A stretch of DNA of 64,000 bases. Source: Pseudomonas sp. Tri1. Lineage in GTDB: Bacteria > Pseudomonadota > Gammaproteobacteria > Pseudomonadales > Pseudomonadaceae. Positions 37,160 to 46,711 of this stretch are shown here, piece by piece. The position numbers and the translations under genes were made by a program. The stretch is taken from NCBI RefSeq assembly GCF_017968885.1, contig NZ_CP072913.1, positions 5,062,501-5,126,500 of the forward strand, read 5' to 3'. How positions within the stretch are numbered: the first letter of the stretch is position 1; every line of letters starts with the position of its first letter. Under the pieces are notes generated by a model. It had not been told where the DNA came from, did not search any database, and saw only the letters and a program-made list of their open reading frames with translations.

Positions 37160-38556
37160 GGCCTCTTCGCGAGCAAGCTCGCTCCCACACTGGCTGGCGC
37201 TGCACTTGAGATCACTGGGTCCCCTGCGGGGGCGAGCTTGCTCGCGATAGCGGGCTCAAGTCCGGGCGCAAACAACGCGGCAATCGCCCTGGGATTGGAC
37301 GGAAAATAAAAATGCACATAAGAAGCCGTCATCCGCCCCTGCCGGAAAACCGCCTCCGCTCCTCGCCCGCCATTCGGGCTATGGCCACGGGCAATCGGTT
37401 CAAGCTCGGTGCTGGTCAAGGAATGATGATAGGTGTGCCCACGCAGGGAACCTTCCGGCAAATCCACCGCTTGCAGCGCCAGGGCCGCCAGACGCTTTTG
37501 CATCTGCGCATCACCGGCGAGCAAACCCAGCAGTTCAGCACGGGTGCCGTCGACGTCGGTCAATGAATCGAGCAGATACAACATGCCGCCACATTCGGCG
37601 AGTAACGGTTTGTCGGCAGCGTGATGAGCCCGGATCGCCGCCAGCATCGGCGTGTTCCGGGCCAACGCAACGTGGTGCAATTCCGGATAACCGCCGGGCA
37701 GATAGAGGCTGTCCGCCTCGGGCAGTTCGGTGTCATGGATCGGCGAAAAGAAGCTCAGTTGCGCACCCATGGCCCGCAGCAGATCAAGGCTGGCGCCATA
37801 GGTGAAGGCAAACGCTTCGTCCCGGGCCACGGCGATACGCACACCGTCGAGCCACGGCTGCGGGGTAATCAGCTCAGGCGCGGCGAACGCCACCGCCGGC
37901 GGCAGCGCCACTTCACAACTGCCGGCCAAGGCCTCGGCTGCCGCGTCGAGGCGCAGGTCGAGGTCATTCAATTCGCTGGCCTGGACCAACCCGAGGTGAC
38001 GGCTGGGTAATTCGATACCGGTTTCCCGGGACAGCGCGCCGTACCAACGCAGGCCTTCGGTGAGGCTGCCTTCGAGCAATTGCGCGTGGCGCAAGGTGCC
38101 GACGCGGTTGGCCAAGACCCCGGCGAACGGCAAGTCCGGCTGATAATGGGCCAGGCCCAAGGCCAGGGCGCCGAAGGTCTGGGCCATGGCCGTGCCATCG
38201 ATCACCGCCAGCACCGGCACGCCAAAATGCCGCGCCAGATCGGCGCTGGACGGCGTGCCGTCGAACAACCCCATCACCCCTTCGATCAGGATCAGGTCCG
38301 CCTCGGCGGCGGCTTCCCACAACAGCCGGCGGCTTTCCTGCTCGCCGACCATCCACATATCCAATTGATAGACCGGCGCGCCGCTGGCCCGCTCCAGGAT
38401 CATCGGGTCGAGGAAGTCCGGGCCGCACTTGAAGACGCGCACCTTACGCCCCTGGTTGCGATGCAAACGCGCCAGGGCCGCGGTGACGGTGGTCTTGCCC
38501 TGCCCCGAGGCCGGGGCGGCGATCAGCACCGCCGGGCAGTGGCGAGCATCACTCAC
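37156..38556 (-). CDS. cobB: Cobyrinic acid a,c-diamide synthase (CobB/CbiA) with REP-encoded tail
   Basis: A 466-residue amidotransferase acting on the a and c carboxylates. The N-terminal ATPase has APASGQGKTTV and the glutaminase domain has LLAECGGMLYLLD, containing the nucleophile Cys. The normal family C-terminus (HFYFPSNPRAIAALF) is followed by about 32 extra residues (AIASKLAPAGDPV...[10 protein letters not shown]) encoded by an inverted REP pair that has entered the 3' end. The new stop still overlaps bluB. The start overlaps the cobO stop. Confidence 0.94.
   Translation of the reverse strand: MSDARHCPAVLIAAPASGQGKTTVTAALARLHRNQGRKVRVFKCGPDFLDPMILERASGAPVYQLDMWMVGEQESRRLLWEAAAEADLILIEGVMGLFDGTPSSADLARHFGVPVLAVIDGTAMAQTFGALALGLAHYQPDLPFAGVLANRVGTLRHAQLLEGSLTEGLRWYGALSRETGIELPSRHLGLVQASELNDLDLRLDAAAEALAGSCEVALPPAVAFAAPELITPQPWLDGVRIAVARDEAFAFTYGASLDLLRAMGAQLSFFSPIHDTELPEADSLYLPGGYPELHHVALARNTPMLAAIRAHHAADKPLLAECGGMLYLLDSLTDVDGTRAELLGLLAGDAQMQKRLAALALQAVDLPEGSLRGHTYHHSLTSTELEPIARGHSPNGGRGAEAVFRQGRMTASYVHFYFPSNPRAIAALFAPGLEPAIASKLAPAGDPVISSAAPASVGASLLAKRP
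37166..37253. repeat. REP inverted pair within the 3' end of cobB
   Basis: TTCGCGAGCAAGCTCGCTCC (37166-37185) and GGGGCGAGCTTGCTCGCGAT form an inverted REP pair that is translated as the last ~30 residues of CobB. Most REPs in this window lie between genes, so a coding copy is exceptional. Confidence 0.88.
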
Positions 38557-39164
38557 AGTTCGACGCCTTTCTGCGCCTTGATGCCGGCCTGGAACGCGTG
38601 CTTGATCATGCCCATTTCGGTGACGGTGTCGGCCAGCTCGATCATCTCCGGCTTGGCACCACGCCCGGTCACCACCACATGCTGCATCGGTGGGCGGGCT
38701 TGCAGATCACTGAGGACTTGATCGAGGTCGAGGTAGCCGTGCTTGAGGGCGATATTCAATTCGTCGAGCACCACCAGGCCGATGGACGGATCGCTGAGCA
38801 ATTGCCGCGATACAGCCCAGGCGGCCTCGGCGGCGGCGATGTCGCGCTGGCGATCCTGGGTTTCCCAAGTGAAGCCTTCGCCCATGACGTGAAAGCGCAC
38901 CTGCTCCGGGAAGCGGCGGAAAAACAGCTCCTCACCGGTGCTGCTGCGGCCCTTGATGAACTGCACCACGCCGCATTGCATGCCGTGCCCCATGGACCGC
39001 GCCAGCATGCCAAACGCCGAGCTGCTCTTGCCCTTGCCGTTGCCGGTCAGCACCAGCAGCAGGCCGCATTCGTTCGGCGAGTTGGCGATGCGCTCGTCGA
39101 TCACGGCTTTCTTGCGCAGCATGCGCGCCAGGTGGCGTTCGTCGCGATCGGGGGTGTCGGTCAT
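38553..39164 (-). CDS. cobO: Cob(I)yrinic acid a,c-diamide adenosyltransferase (CobO/BtuR)
   Basis: A 203-residue ATP:corrinoid adenosyltransferase that attaches the 5'-deoxyadenosyl group to Co(I). The P-loop-like GNGKGKSS covers 41-48, followed by RSMGHGMQCGVVQFIKG and VVLDELNIALKHGYL. The start at 39164 has GGAG seven bases upstream; longer in-frame starts run into the riboswitch. It is the first gene of the operon, directly downstream of the cobalamin riboswitch. Confidence 0.95.
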   Translation of the reverse strand: MTDTPDRDERHLARMLRKKAVIDERIANSPNECGLLLVLTGNGKGKSSSAFGMLARSMGHGMQCGVVQFIKGRSSTGEELFFRRFPEQVRFHVMGEGFTWETQDRQRDIAAAEAAWAVSRQLLSDPSIGLVVLDELNIALKHGYLDLDQVLSDLQARPPMQHVVVTGRGAKPEMIELADTVTEMGMIKHAFQAGIKAQKGVEL

Positions 39165-39251
39165 GGAAGCTCTCCGTTGAGATTGGATAACGGCGGGCGG
39201 GCATAAAAAGGACGGCAGCGAGCCTGGCATCGCCCACCGTGATGCCGTTGG

Positions 39252-39440
39252 ATGGATCAGGCCGGTCTCCGGGCTCATGAGCGGCGCAATGCCGGGCTGT
39301 GCGCCTTCCCATGTCGGCGACACAGTGGCTTAGGCACAGCGTTGACTCATTTACCGTTGCGGGGGCAGCGCCGGGTTCGTGTGCACTCACCGGCTTCCCT
39401 GTTTCACTCTGTCGACCGTGGTCACAGAGCACCTGAAACA
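39252..39440 (-). promoter_or_regulatory. Cobalamin riboswitch
   Basis: In minus-strand order, the leader shows GGGAAGCCGGTGAGTGCAC, then CGCTGCCCCCGCAACGGTAA, then the B12 box AAGCCACTGTG (about 39319-39331). These are the conserved blocks of the AdoCbl riboswitch. About 90 bp separate it from the cobO ATG. B12 binding should repress the operon. A GC-rich stretch followed by CCTTTTT around 39205 could be its expression platform. Confidence 0.93.
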
Positions 39441-39604
39441 AGCGGCGAAGGTTAGAGGGTTGGGGGTGGAGCGTCAATTAAAGCCGCCTGTCGGGGCAAT
39501 CATTGGCGCCCATCAATAAAGTGACGCCAATCTTGTGTGATTCTGCGGCAAGTGATATCAAAGCGACACTACGACCCGATATCACAAAAACAAGAGGGCA
39601 AAGC

Positions 39605-40189
39605 ATGCAAGGGATGATCATCAGCAATCCAAAACTGGAATTCCTGCGCCCGGTGCTGGAACGTTGGTTTGACTGCATCGATCGCTACAACGCCGTGCGG
39701 GGCGATAACGACACGCCTTACTGGTTCGATGAAAAAGCCAACCTCGGCTTGCTGTCGGCTGCCGCCTGGATGGCGGAGATGGTCACGCTGCAAAACACCC
39801 CGACCCGCAAGCAGAATGAAGAAGGCGAACGCAACGTCAGCGCCGATTTGTTCATCGCCAGCACCGATGAGCGCGCCTTCATCCAGGCCACGCAACGCTG
39901 GCCCAAGGTCAACAACCTGAACCTGACCCAACCCCTGTCCGAGGCCGCCAGCGATGCCAAGCGCATCAGCTATTCCAGCGACCTGAAGCTGGGCTGCCTG
40001 TTCGTCGCGCCGCAAAAAGCCCAGCAGAGCGCCACGCCCGAAGAACTGCAGGACATGATCGACGACTTGCAGAAGGAAAACACCTGCGCCGTGGCCTGGT
40101 ACTTTCCCTATGCCTACCGCAAGTTGCGAAACGAGGCCGGTCAATACCATCCTGGCATCGCCATGCTGTTCAAACAGGCCCACGGTTGA
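39605..40189 (+). CDS. Hypothetical protein, 194 aa
   Basis: A soluble, Asn/Gln/Glu-rich protein with no signal peptide or membrane segment. The ATG at 39605 has GAGGG upstream; a longer in-frame start at 39503 lacks one. Tracts such as PYWFDEKANLGLLSAAAWMAEM and CAVAWYFPYAYRKL look like a folded alpha/beta protein, but I recognise no family. It stands alone between the cob operon leader (divergent) and the sugar-dehydrogenase homologue. Confidence 0.75.
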   Translation: MQGMIISNPKLEFLRPVLERWFDCIDRYNAVRGDNDTPYWFDEKANLGLLSAAAWMAEMVTLQNTPTRKQNEEGERNVSADLFIASTDERAFIQATQRWPKVNNLNLTQPLSEAASDAKRISYSSDLKLGCLFVAPQKAQQSATPEELQDMIDDLQKENTCAVAWYFPYAYRKLRNEAGQYHPGIAMLFKQAHG

Positions 40190-40218
40190 CTCAATCCACG
40201 CTAGAACCGCGGGAGAAA

Positions 40219-40311
40219 CTGTGGGAGCGCGCTTGCTTGCGATAGCGGCGGGCCAGTCAATAACAATGCATCTGACGGACCGCTATCGCGAGCAAGCTCG
40301 CCCCCACAGGT
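40219..40311. repeat. REP inverted pair
   Basis: CTGTGGGAGCGCGCTTGCTTGCGATAG-type (slightly degenerate) and CTATCGCGAGCAAGCTCGCC face each other about 35 bases apart, in the gap after the hypothetical gene. Confidence 0.85.
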
Positions 40312-40400
40312 CGCTTACCTGCTGACACGCGCCTGCAGTTGAACCATCGCATGCCTACGCTTCTCTATGAATAACTACATGCATTCATAGGGAAGCCAGC

Positions 40401-41711
40401 ATGCTCAAGCCACCGCACCTCCTGATCGTCGCCCTTGCCACAGGGCTCGTCGCTTGTGGCGAGTCGTCCACGCTGCAAGTCTCCGACGGCACCGGTCCGG
40501 CGCCGAAACTGCCCGAACCGAACAAGACCCTGGTCCCGACCGTCAACATCGCCGAAGCGGTCGGCTGGCCCGACGGCGCCAAGCCCACCCCGGCTCAGGG
40601 CCTGCAGGTGGGCGCATTTGCCGAGGGCCTGGATCATCCGCGCTGGCTCTACGTATTACCCAACGGCGATGTGCTGGTGGCCGAAACCAATGCCCCGCCC
40701 AAGCCCGACGATGCCAAGGGTATCCGTGGCTGGGTGATGAAAAAAGTCATGGGCCGCGCCGGTGCCGGCGTACCCAGCCCCAACCGCATCACGCTACTGC
40801 GCGACACCAATCACGACGGCGTCGCTGAAACCCGAACGGTGTTCCTGGAGAACCTCAACTCGCCGTTCGGCATGACCCTGGTGGGCAATGACCTGTACGT
40901 GGCCGACACCGACCGGCTGATCCGCTTCCCCTACAAGGACGGGGACACGCAAATCAAGGCGCAGCCCACCAAGGTCGTCGATTTGCCGGGCGGCACCATC
41001 AATCACCACTGGACCAAAAACGTCATCGCCAGCCGCGACGGCAGCAAGCTGTACGTCACCACCGGCTCCAACAGCAACGTCGCGGAAAATGGCATGGAAG
41101 CTGAAGAAGGCCGCGCCGCCATCTGGGAAGTGGACCGTGCCAGCGGCAATCACCGCATCTTCGCCACGGGCCTGCGCAACCCCAACGGCCTGGCCTGGGA
41201 ACCACGCAGTGGGGCGCTGTGGACAGCGGTGAACGAGCGGGATGAGATCGGCAGCGACCTGGTCCCGGACTACATAACCTCGGTCAAGGACGGCGCGTTC
41301 TATGGCTGGCCCTATAGCTATTACGGGCAACATGTCGATGCCCGCGTCGAACCGCAGAACCCGGCGCTGGTGGCCAAGGCCATCGCCCCGGACTACGCCG
41401 TCGGCCCCCATACCGCCTCACTGGGCTTGACCTTCGCCGAAGGCAGCGCCTTGCCCGCGCCGTTCACCGAAGGGGCTTTCATCGGGCAGCACGGGTCATG
41501 GAACCGCAAGCCCCACAGTGGTTATAAAGTGATTTTCGTACCGTTCAACGGCGGCAAGCCGGTGGGCCAACCCGTGGATGTACTGACTGGGTTCCTGAAC
41601 GCCGACGAAAAAGCCCAGGGCCGGCCGGTGGGCGTGGTGATCGATAAACAGGGCGGGTTGTTGGTGGCCGATGATGTGGGGAACAAGATCTGGCGGGTGT
41701 CGGCTAAGTAA
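40401..41711 (+). CDS. PQQ-type sorbosone/glucose dehydrogenase-like lipoprotein
   Basis: A 436-residue beta-propeller protein of the L-sorbosone/soluble glucose dehydrogenase family. A lipoprotein signal ends LVAC (Cys19), so it is probably anchored in the envelope. Propeller tracts include [71 protein letters not shown] and [16 protein letters not shown]. These match the blades and PQQ-site region of the family. The physiological sugar is unknown. It is a single gene. Confidence 0.9.
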   Translation: MLKPPHLLIVALATGLVACGESSTLQVSDGTGPAPKLPEPNKTLVPTVNIAEAVGWPDGAKPTPAQGLQVGAFAEGLDHPRWLYVLPNGDVLVAETNAPPKPDDAKGIRGWVMKKVMGRAGAGVPSPNRITLLRDTNHDGVAETRTVFLENLNSPFGMTLVGNDLYVADTDRLIRFPYKDGDTQIKAQPTKVVDLPGGTINHHWTKNVIASRDGSKLYVTTGSNSNVAENGMEAEEGRAAIWEVDRASGNHRIFATGLRNPNGLAWEPRSGALWTAVNERDEIGSDLVPDYITSVKDGAFYGWPYSYYGQHVDARVEPQNPALVAKAIAPDYAVGPHTASLGLTFAEGSALPAPFTEGAFIGQHGSWNRKPHSGYKVIFVPFNGGKPVGQPVDVLTGFLNADEKAQGRPVGVVIDKQGGLLVADDVGNKIWRVSAK

Positions 41712-41755
41712 CGCCTACACACCCTTGTGGCGCGGGGATCTGTGGGAGCAACAAC

Positions 41756-42292
41756 TCAGGGATTACGCGCCAGATGCTCCGGCTGCAACACCCGCTTGGC
41801 GCTCAGATAGGCTTTCTGCCAATAGGCCTTGGACAGGCTGTCGAGCTTGACTGTACCGCCAGTGGCCGGCGCGTGGACGAAACGGCCCTCGCCGACATAG
41901 ATGCCGGCGTGGCTGACCTGGGAGCCGCCGTTGGTGGCGAAGAAGATCAGGTCGCCGGTCTGCAACGCGTCCTTGCCGACATCGGGAGCGCGCATGCCGA
42001 TCATTTCTCGAGTGGAACGCGGCAGGGAAATGCCAGCAGCGTCGCGGTAGACATAGCCGATCAGGCCACTGCAATCGAAACCCGAGTCCGGTGTGTTGCC
42101 GCCCCAGCGATACGGCGTGCCCACCAGGCCCAGGGCGCGGAAGAGCACGTCTTCGGCGGCCGGGGAAAAGGCTTGCGAGGGAGCAAAGACCACCGGTGCC
42201 CGTACGGGGGCTGGCGGCGGCGGAGTGCGGCTAGCGCAGGCGCTGAGTAGCGCGGCGAAACACATGAGAGCGAGGCGGGCCGACGTCGACAT
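41756..42292 (-). CDS. NlpC/P60 peptidoglycan endopeptidase, lipoprotein
   Basis: A 178-residue lipoprotein (LLSAC, Cys19) with one NlpC/P60 domain. The catalytic Cys74 is in SGFDCSGLIGY, and His128 (SQVSHAGIY) and His140 (RFVHAP) complete the active site. It should cleave D-Glu-mDap stem-peptide links in the periplasm. I use the ATG at 42292, where the signal begins; a longer in-frame start adds a charged stretch. The neighbouring gene encodes a paralogue, from which it is separated by a terminator. Confidence 0.9.
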   Translation of the reverse strand: MSTSARLALMCFAALLSACASRTPPPPAPVRAPVVFAPSQAFSPAAEDVLFRALGLVGTPYRWGGNTPDSGFDCSGLIGYVYRDAAGISLPRSTREMIGMRAPDVGKDALQTGDLIFFATNGGSQVSHAGIYVGEGRFVHAPATGGTVKLDSLSKAYWQKAYLSAKRVLQPEHLARNP

Positions 42293-42337
42293 ATGCAGAA
42301 CAATCCTGATCTGGATGCGGCTTTTCTGCCGTGGGCA

Positions 42338-42374
42338 TGAAAACAAATCCGCCTGCGTAATACGCAGGCGGATT
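42338..42374 (-). terminator. Terminator after the second NlpC/P60 gene
   Basis: AATCCGCCTGCGTA and TACGCAGGCGGATT pair over 14 bp around a single A. On the minus strand TTTGTTTT follows. It ends the gene at 42458-43084 and insulates the paralogue downstream. Confidence 0.88.
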
Positions 42375-42457
42375 GCCATCAATCAATGATCAAGGATTCT
42401 AGCGACTATGCGGCAAACTTCAAGTAAGACTTTAAGTTTGCCTTACAAACCGTGTGC

Positions 42458-43084
42458 TTACTTGCGAGCAGTCATCACAGTCGGTGCCATGGCGAGGGCG
42501 CGCTTGGCTTCGATGAAAGTCTTGTTCCAGTAGCTGTCGCCCAGGCTGTCGATGCGCACGCCACCGCTGCGGCGGCTGCTGGAATGGATGAACTGGTTGT
42601 CACCCAGGTAGATCCCGGCATGGCTGACGCGACCACGACGACCGTTGGTGCTGAAGAACAGCAAATCACCGGGTTCCAGTTGATTGCGAGCCACCAGGGG
42701 GGCATTCACGTTGATCATTTCGCGAGTGGAGCGCGGCAGGTTCATGCCAGCCTCTTCGCGGAACAGGTAACCGATGAAACCACTGCAATCGAAGCCGGCT
42801 TCAGAGGTACCGCCAAAACGGTAGCGGGTACCGATCAATGACATGCCGCGTTCCAGGATGCTGTCGGCCAGCACTGGAAGCTGATACGGCTTGCTGCCGG
42901 CGAAGGCCGCCAGCTCTTTATCGGAGGCCATTTCTTCCTGGAACGCAACGGAGGAAGACTGGGCGGTAACGGAGTTCTTGACCTGTGGTTGTGGCGCTTG
43001 CTGGGACACTGGAGAGTGGGCAGCGCAACCGAACAACAGGGTAACGAGTGCGAGAGGCACGAGGGGTGCGAAGCGATTTAGCAT
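42458..43084 (-). CDS. NlpC/P60 peptidoglycan endopeptidase, lipoprotein
   Basis: A 208-residue lipoprotein (LFGC, Cys20) with a ~50-residue Gln/Ser/Pro-rich linker and a C-terminal NlpC/P60 domain. The catalytic Cys100 is in GFDCSGFIGY, with His155 in RVSHAGIY and His167 in FIHSSS. It is a paralogue of the preceding gene, with the same order of motifs but a longer N-terminal region. I start at the ATG at 43084; a GTG two codons upstream is possible. Confidence 0.9.
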   Translation of the reverse strand: MLNRFAPLVPLALVTLLFGCAAHSPVSQQAPQPQVKNSVTAQSSSVAFQEEMASDKELAAFAGSKPYQLPVLADSILERGMSLIGTRYRFGGTSEAGFDCSGFIGYLFREEAGMNLPRSTREMINVNAPLVARNQLEPGDLLFFSTNGRRGRVSHAGIYLGDNQFIHSSSRRSGGVRIDSLGDSYWNKTFIEAKRALAMAPTVMTARK

Positions 43085-43296
43085 GGGCACGACCGTGGCT
43101 GAAGTAGTAAAGATGGCGAGACTATGCCTTCTATCAACCTCATTTGCAAATTCAATCGATGCAAATGTGACTTCTCGGTTTTACGTTTACATCTAAGCGC
43201 TTAAGCCCGTTTTGACCGTCATGCAGCCTGCAGCCCAGCAGGGCCGCGGGTTTCGTCGCGCCAAAACAAGGCTATGAGCCACTATTTGCAACGGTT

Positions 43297-44001
43297 CTAC
43301 CAGCCCAGGGTTTCTTTCAAAAAAGGAATAGTCAGCTTGCGTTGAGCCTGGAGGGAGGCCTGGTCGAGACGTTCGAGCAATTCGAACAAGGCGCTCATGC
43401 TGCGGGTGCCACGGGTGAGAATGAAATGCCCGACTTCATCGGTCAGGTGCAGGCCACGCCGGGAAGCGCGCAGCTGCAAGGCGCGGAGTTTGTCTTCATC
43501 GGACAGCGGGCGCATCTGGAAAATCAGCGCCAGGGTGAGACGGGACTTGAGGTCCGCCAGTTTTACCGGCAGCTCGCGCGGCGAGGTCGAGGCGGCAATC
43601 AGCAGGCGCCGACCGCTGTCGCGTAACCGATTGAACAGATGAAACAGCGCCTCTTCCCAATCGGCCTTACCAGCCACCGCCTGGAGATCATCCAGGCAGA
43701 CCAGTTCGTACTGTTCCAGGTTGTCGAGGATTTCAACGCCGCGATCCAGCAACTCCGCCAACGGCAGATACACCGCCGGCTCGCCCAACTGCTCGAAGCG
43801 CAGGCAAGCCGCCTGCAACAAGTGCGTGCGCCCTACCCCATCCTTGCCCCACAGGTAAATCAGGCTCTCGGTCCAGCCGGCGTCGGCTTCGCAAAGCCGC
43901 TCGACATAGCCGAGTGCAGCGGCATTGGCGCCTGGGTAGTAGTTGATAAAGGTGGCGTCATCACGCAGACGCACACCTAGGGGCAGCTGAATCGGTTTCA
44001 T
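43297..44001 (-). CDS. hda: DnaA regulatory inactivator Hda
   Basis: A 234-residue AAA+ protein homologous to the ATPase domain of DnaA. It stimulates hydrolysis of DnaA-ATP when bound to the DNA-loaded beta clamp. The clamp-binding motif QLPLGVRL lies at residues 5-12. The Walker A is GKDGVGRTH (52-60) and Walker B is VCLDDLQAV. It has no DNA-binding domain IV, which separates it from DnaA. It starts 181 bases from the AI-2E-family permease gene, with the intervening DNA unassigned. Confidence 0.93.
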   Translation of the reverse strand: MKPIQLPLGVRLRDDATFINYYPGANAAALGYVERLCEADAGWTESLIYLWGKDGVGRTHLLQAACLRFEQLGEPAVYLPLAELLDRGVEILDNLEQYELVCLDDLQAVAGKADWEEALFHLFNRLRDSGRRLLIAASTSPRELPVKLADLKSRLTLALIFQMRPLSDEDKLRALQLRASRRGLHLTDEVGHFILTRGTRSMSALFELLERLDQASLQAQRKLTIPFLKETLGW

Positions 44002-44182
44002 GCGGACTGAACAGTTCCCAAGGAACCGTTAGTGGCCTCTGTGTGAAGTGCGCAAAGTTTATACCCGTGGCGCGGACCGCACAATGCGCCGGACCACGAG
44101 CAAAATCAAAGGTTTGCAACGCCAGGACAGCGACGCGACGGTTTCCCTGACGCCAGGACGGCCGTCACGCCCGCCATTCGCC

Positions 44183-45256
44183 CTACAGATCAGGGTCTTC
44201 GGCGCCACTATAGATGTCCGAATCCTTGTACAAATCGTGCATATGGCGCACCAGCACCATGATCACCGCCGCCACCGGCAGCGCCAGCAGGATCCCGGTG
44301 AAACCGAACAACTCGCCACCGGCCAGGATCGCGAAGATCACCGCCACCGGGTGCAGGCCGATGCGATCGCCCACCAGCAACGGCGTCAGCACCATGCCCT
44401 CCAGGGCCTGGCCGACCATGAACACCGCAATGATGCCGATCATCGGGTACAAGTCGCCGCCAAACTGGAACAACCCGGCGACCAACGCCGCGCCAATCCC
44501 GATCACAAACCCCATGTACGGCACGATGGCCGCCAGCCCGGCGATCATGCCGATCAGCAGGCCCAACTCCAGCCCCACCAGCATCAACCCGGCCGCGTAG
44601 ATGAAGCCCAGCGCCACCATCACCAGCAACTGCCCGCGCACGAACGCCCCGAGCACTTCGTGACATTCGCCGGTCAGGGTCATGATGCGTTCTTCACGGT
44701 GCCGTGGCAGCAGGCTGCGGATCTTGGCCATCATCAGGTCCCAATCCCGCAGCAGATAGAACGCCACCACCGGAATCAGCACAAGGTTCGCCAACCAACC
44801 GATCAAGGCCAGACCCGAGGCCGTGGCCTGGCTCAACACCACGCCAACGATGTCAGTGGTCTGCCCCATGTGCTCGCTGATGGCCGCCTTGACCTTGTCG
44901 AACTTCCAGAAACCGTCCGCCAACCCCAGCTTCGATTGCACCCACGGCACCGCGCTGTGCTGCAACCAGTCGAGCATCTGCGGCGCCAGTTCGTACAGAC
45001 GCACCAATTGTTTGGCGAGCATCGGTATCAGCACCAGCAACAGGGCGCTCACAATCAGCGTGAACAGCGCAAACACCGCCACCACGCCCCAGGTCCGCGA
45101 CAGGCCGAGTTTTTCCAGGCGATCCACCACCGGATCGAACAGGTAGGCCAACAGCAACGCAACCAGGAACGGCGTGAGGATCGGATGCAGCAAATAGATA
45201 AGCGCAATCAGCAGGGCGACCCCACCCAACCAGAACCAACGCCGCGTATCGCCCAT
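44183..45256 (-). CDS. AI-2E transporter (PerM) family permease
   Basis: A 357-residue inner-membrane protein with about seven helices. An N-terminal cluster (WFWLGGVALLIALIYLL...) is followed by a long amphipathic periplasmic or cytoplasmic segment (~70-145), then GYxxxLxLIGxxxGLxxxxPxxG-type helices (GLELGLLIGMIAGLAAIVPYMG). The family includes PerM and the AI-2 exporter TqsA, but most members have no defined substrate. It lies on the same strand upstream of hda, as I recall from other pseudomonads. Confidence 0.88.
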   Translation of the reverse strand: MGDTRRWFWLGGVALLIALIYLLHPILTPFLVALLLAYLFDPVVDRLEKLGLSRTWGVVAVFALFTLIVSALLLVLIPMLAKQLVRLYELAPQMLDWLQHSAVPWVQSKLGLADGFWKFDKVKAAISEHMGQTTDIVGVVLSQATASGLALIGWLANLVLIPVVAFYLLRDWDLMMAKIRSLLPRHREERIMTLTGECHEVLGAFVRGQLLVMVALGFIYAAGLMLVGLELGLLIGMIAGLAAIVPYMGFVIGIGAALVAGLFQFGGDLYPMIGIIAVFMVGQALEGMVLTPLLVGDRIGLHPVAVIFAILAGGELFGFTGILLALPVAAVIMVLVRHMHDLYKDSDIYSGAEDPDL

Positions 45257-45288
45257 GAACCACTCCTAGCTATATAAAGAAAGAAAAC

Positions 45289-46347
45289 CTACCAGCGAAA
45301 GCGCAAGCTGGCAGTCGGTGCAGGGGTTGGTGCCGCGACCGGCGCCGAACCATCGACGGCTGGCTGGGCCACAGGCTCCGGCGCGACGGCCTCACCGGGC
45401 GGAATTTCCTGCAATTTCGCCAGGGCCAGTTGCGCTTTCAACTGTTCGGCGCTGCCATTGACCCGATAGACGATCCGGTCACCGTCAACCCGCTGCAATT
45501 GCCCACCAAACGGTTCGAGCAAACGCCCAAGCGCCGCATAACGCTCAAGGTTCATGCCCTGCACTTCCAACAATTGTTCGGTGGCCACGCCCGGCTTGGC
45601 GACGAAACGCGGCGCCAGGCGCTGGCTCACCGCCAACATCACCGCATCGGCCAGGGCGGTAGGGTCGGCGCCCTGGGCTGTGCCCTGCTCGCGCTGATCC
45701 CCCAGCCACAGGCGCCAGGTCCCATGCCACTGGCCGCCCTCTTCCTTGGCGTGGACCGCCAGCAAGGCGTCCGCCGCGTAGCGCTCCGAGGCCTCACGCA
45801 GCGGAGCAGGATCGTTGCCCTCCAGGTTCGGCGCGGTGGCGACGATCTGTTCGCTCAGGTCAGCCAACGGCAGGCGCAGCGGCAGGCCTCGGTGCTGGGC
45901 GGCGCGGCGCAGCGGTGCGGCACTGGCCTGGGCGTCGCCCACCAGGCTGGAACCCTCGGTCGAGTCGTTCAACCACCAACCCAGGATCGACGGCCGGTTC
46001 GCGCCCCACAGCGACAATCCCGCCGTACGCAAGGCCCGGTCCGTGCTCACCGGATCGAAGTCGACCTTGAGGCTTTCCGGCGGCCCGGCATCGTAGCCAT
46101 ATTGAAGAATGATCTGTTGCGGGTCCTTGCGGACCGCCGCCAGGCCAGGATTCTGCGCGGCCTTGGCGTCGCCGGTCAGGCGCAGCCCCAAGGTGTCCAG
46201 GGCGCGCAGGGTCGCCTGGTTACGCTCCTCCGGGGTCTGGTTGCTGACCGGCTCGAGCACTTGATAAAGGCCATTGAGGGTTTCGGCATGGCTCGCCAGG
46301 CTGATCAGCGACAAGCAGCCCACAGACAAGAATTTGAACAAACGCAT
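45289..46347 (-). CDS. DUF2066 family exported protein
   Basis: A 352-residue protein with a signal peptide (MRLFKFLSVGCLSLISLASHA). The family is DUF2066, and the sequence includes LLRLxTxxxx-type repeats such as RYAALGRLLEPFGGQLQRVDGDRIVYRVNGSAEQL. The C-terminus is Pro/Ala-rich and ends LRFRW. Its function is unknown. I use the ATG at 46347 as the start of the signal; an upstream in-frame start adds 29 residues. It is divergent from purM. Confidence 0.8.
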   Translation of the reverse strand: MRLFKFLSVGCLSLISLASHAETLNGLYQVLEPVSNQTPEERNQATLRALDTLGLRLTGDAKAAQNPGLAAVRKDPQQIILQYGYDAGPPESLKVDFDPVSTDRALRTAGLSLWGANRPSILGWWLNDSTEGSSLVGDAQASAAPLRRAAQHRGLPLRLPLADLSEQIVATAPNLEGNDPAPLREASERYAADALLAVHAKEEGGQWHGTWRLWLGDQREQGTAQGADPTALADAVMLAVSQRLAPRFVAKPGVATEQLLEVQGMNLERYAALGRLLEPFGGQLQRVDGDRIVYRVNGSAEQLKAQLALAKLQEIPPGEAVAPEPVAQPAVDGSAPVAAPTPAPTASLRFRW

Positions 46348-46711
46348 GGAAGATTCCCGGACATAACGGCTGGAACAGGCCGTGTGAAGAAGATTGAGCA
46401 TGGCTGTGACCACAGCACCCGGCAAAACATTCACACGCCCGATGGAAGTTTCGCCCTGTCATCACCATAACCGGTTACCGCTACACCTTATACAGACGCG
46501 CTACACAGTACCAATATAAGAAATATCGGTTTTTTTCCGTGGATATGTCCCTGCCCGTCGGCGCGAGGATGGCCGCTGCCCCTCAAGCCTGATAAAATCG
46601 CGCGCCTTCGCAGACCGGCAATGGCTGGGCACCCGGAATAATTCGTACAACGGTTATTCAATGGCCCCGGCGTCGGTCGTTACCCAGAAATCCCCCCTAA
46701 AGGCCTGGATC
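46348..46711. other. Divergent promoter region between DUF2066 gene and purM
   Basis: A gap of 364 bp without a gene. It contains an AT-rich tract with TTTTTTT near 46530, two direct CGCTACAC copies and a -10-like GATAAAAT at 46591-46598, about 115 bp before purM. No PurR-type palindrome is obvious. Confidence 0.5.

Noticed and set aside
41735..41762. A REP element after the sugar-dehydrogenase gene
   Set aside because: Only a short CTGTGGGAGC fragment matches. It is too degenerate to count as a full REP.
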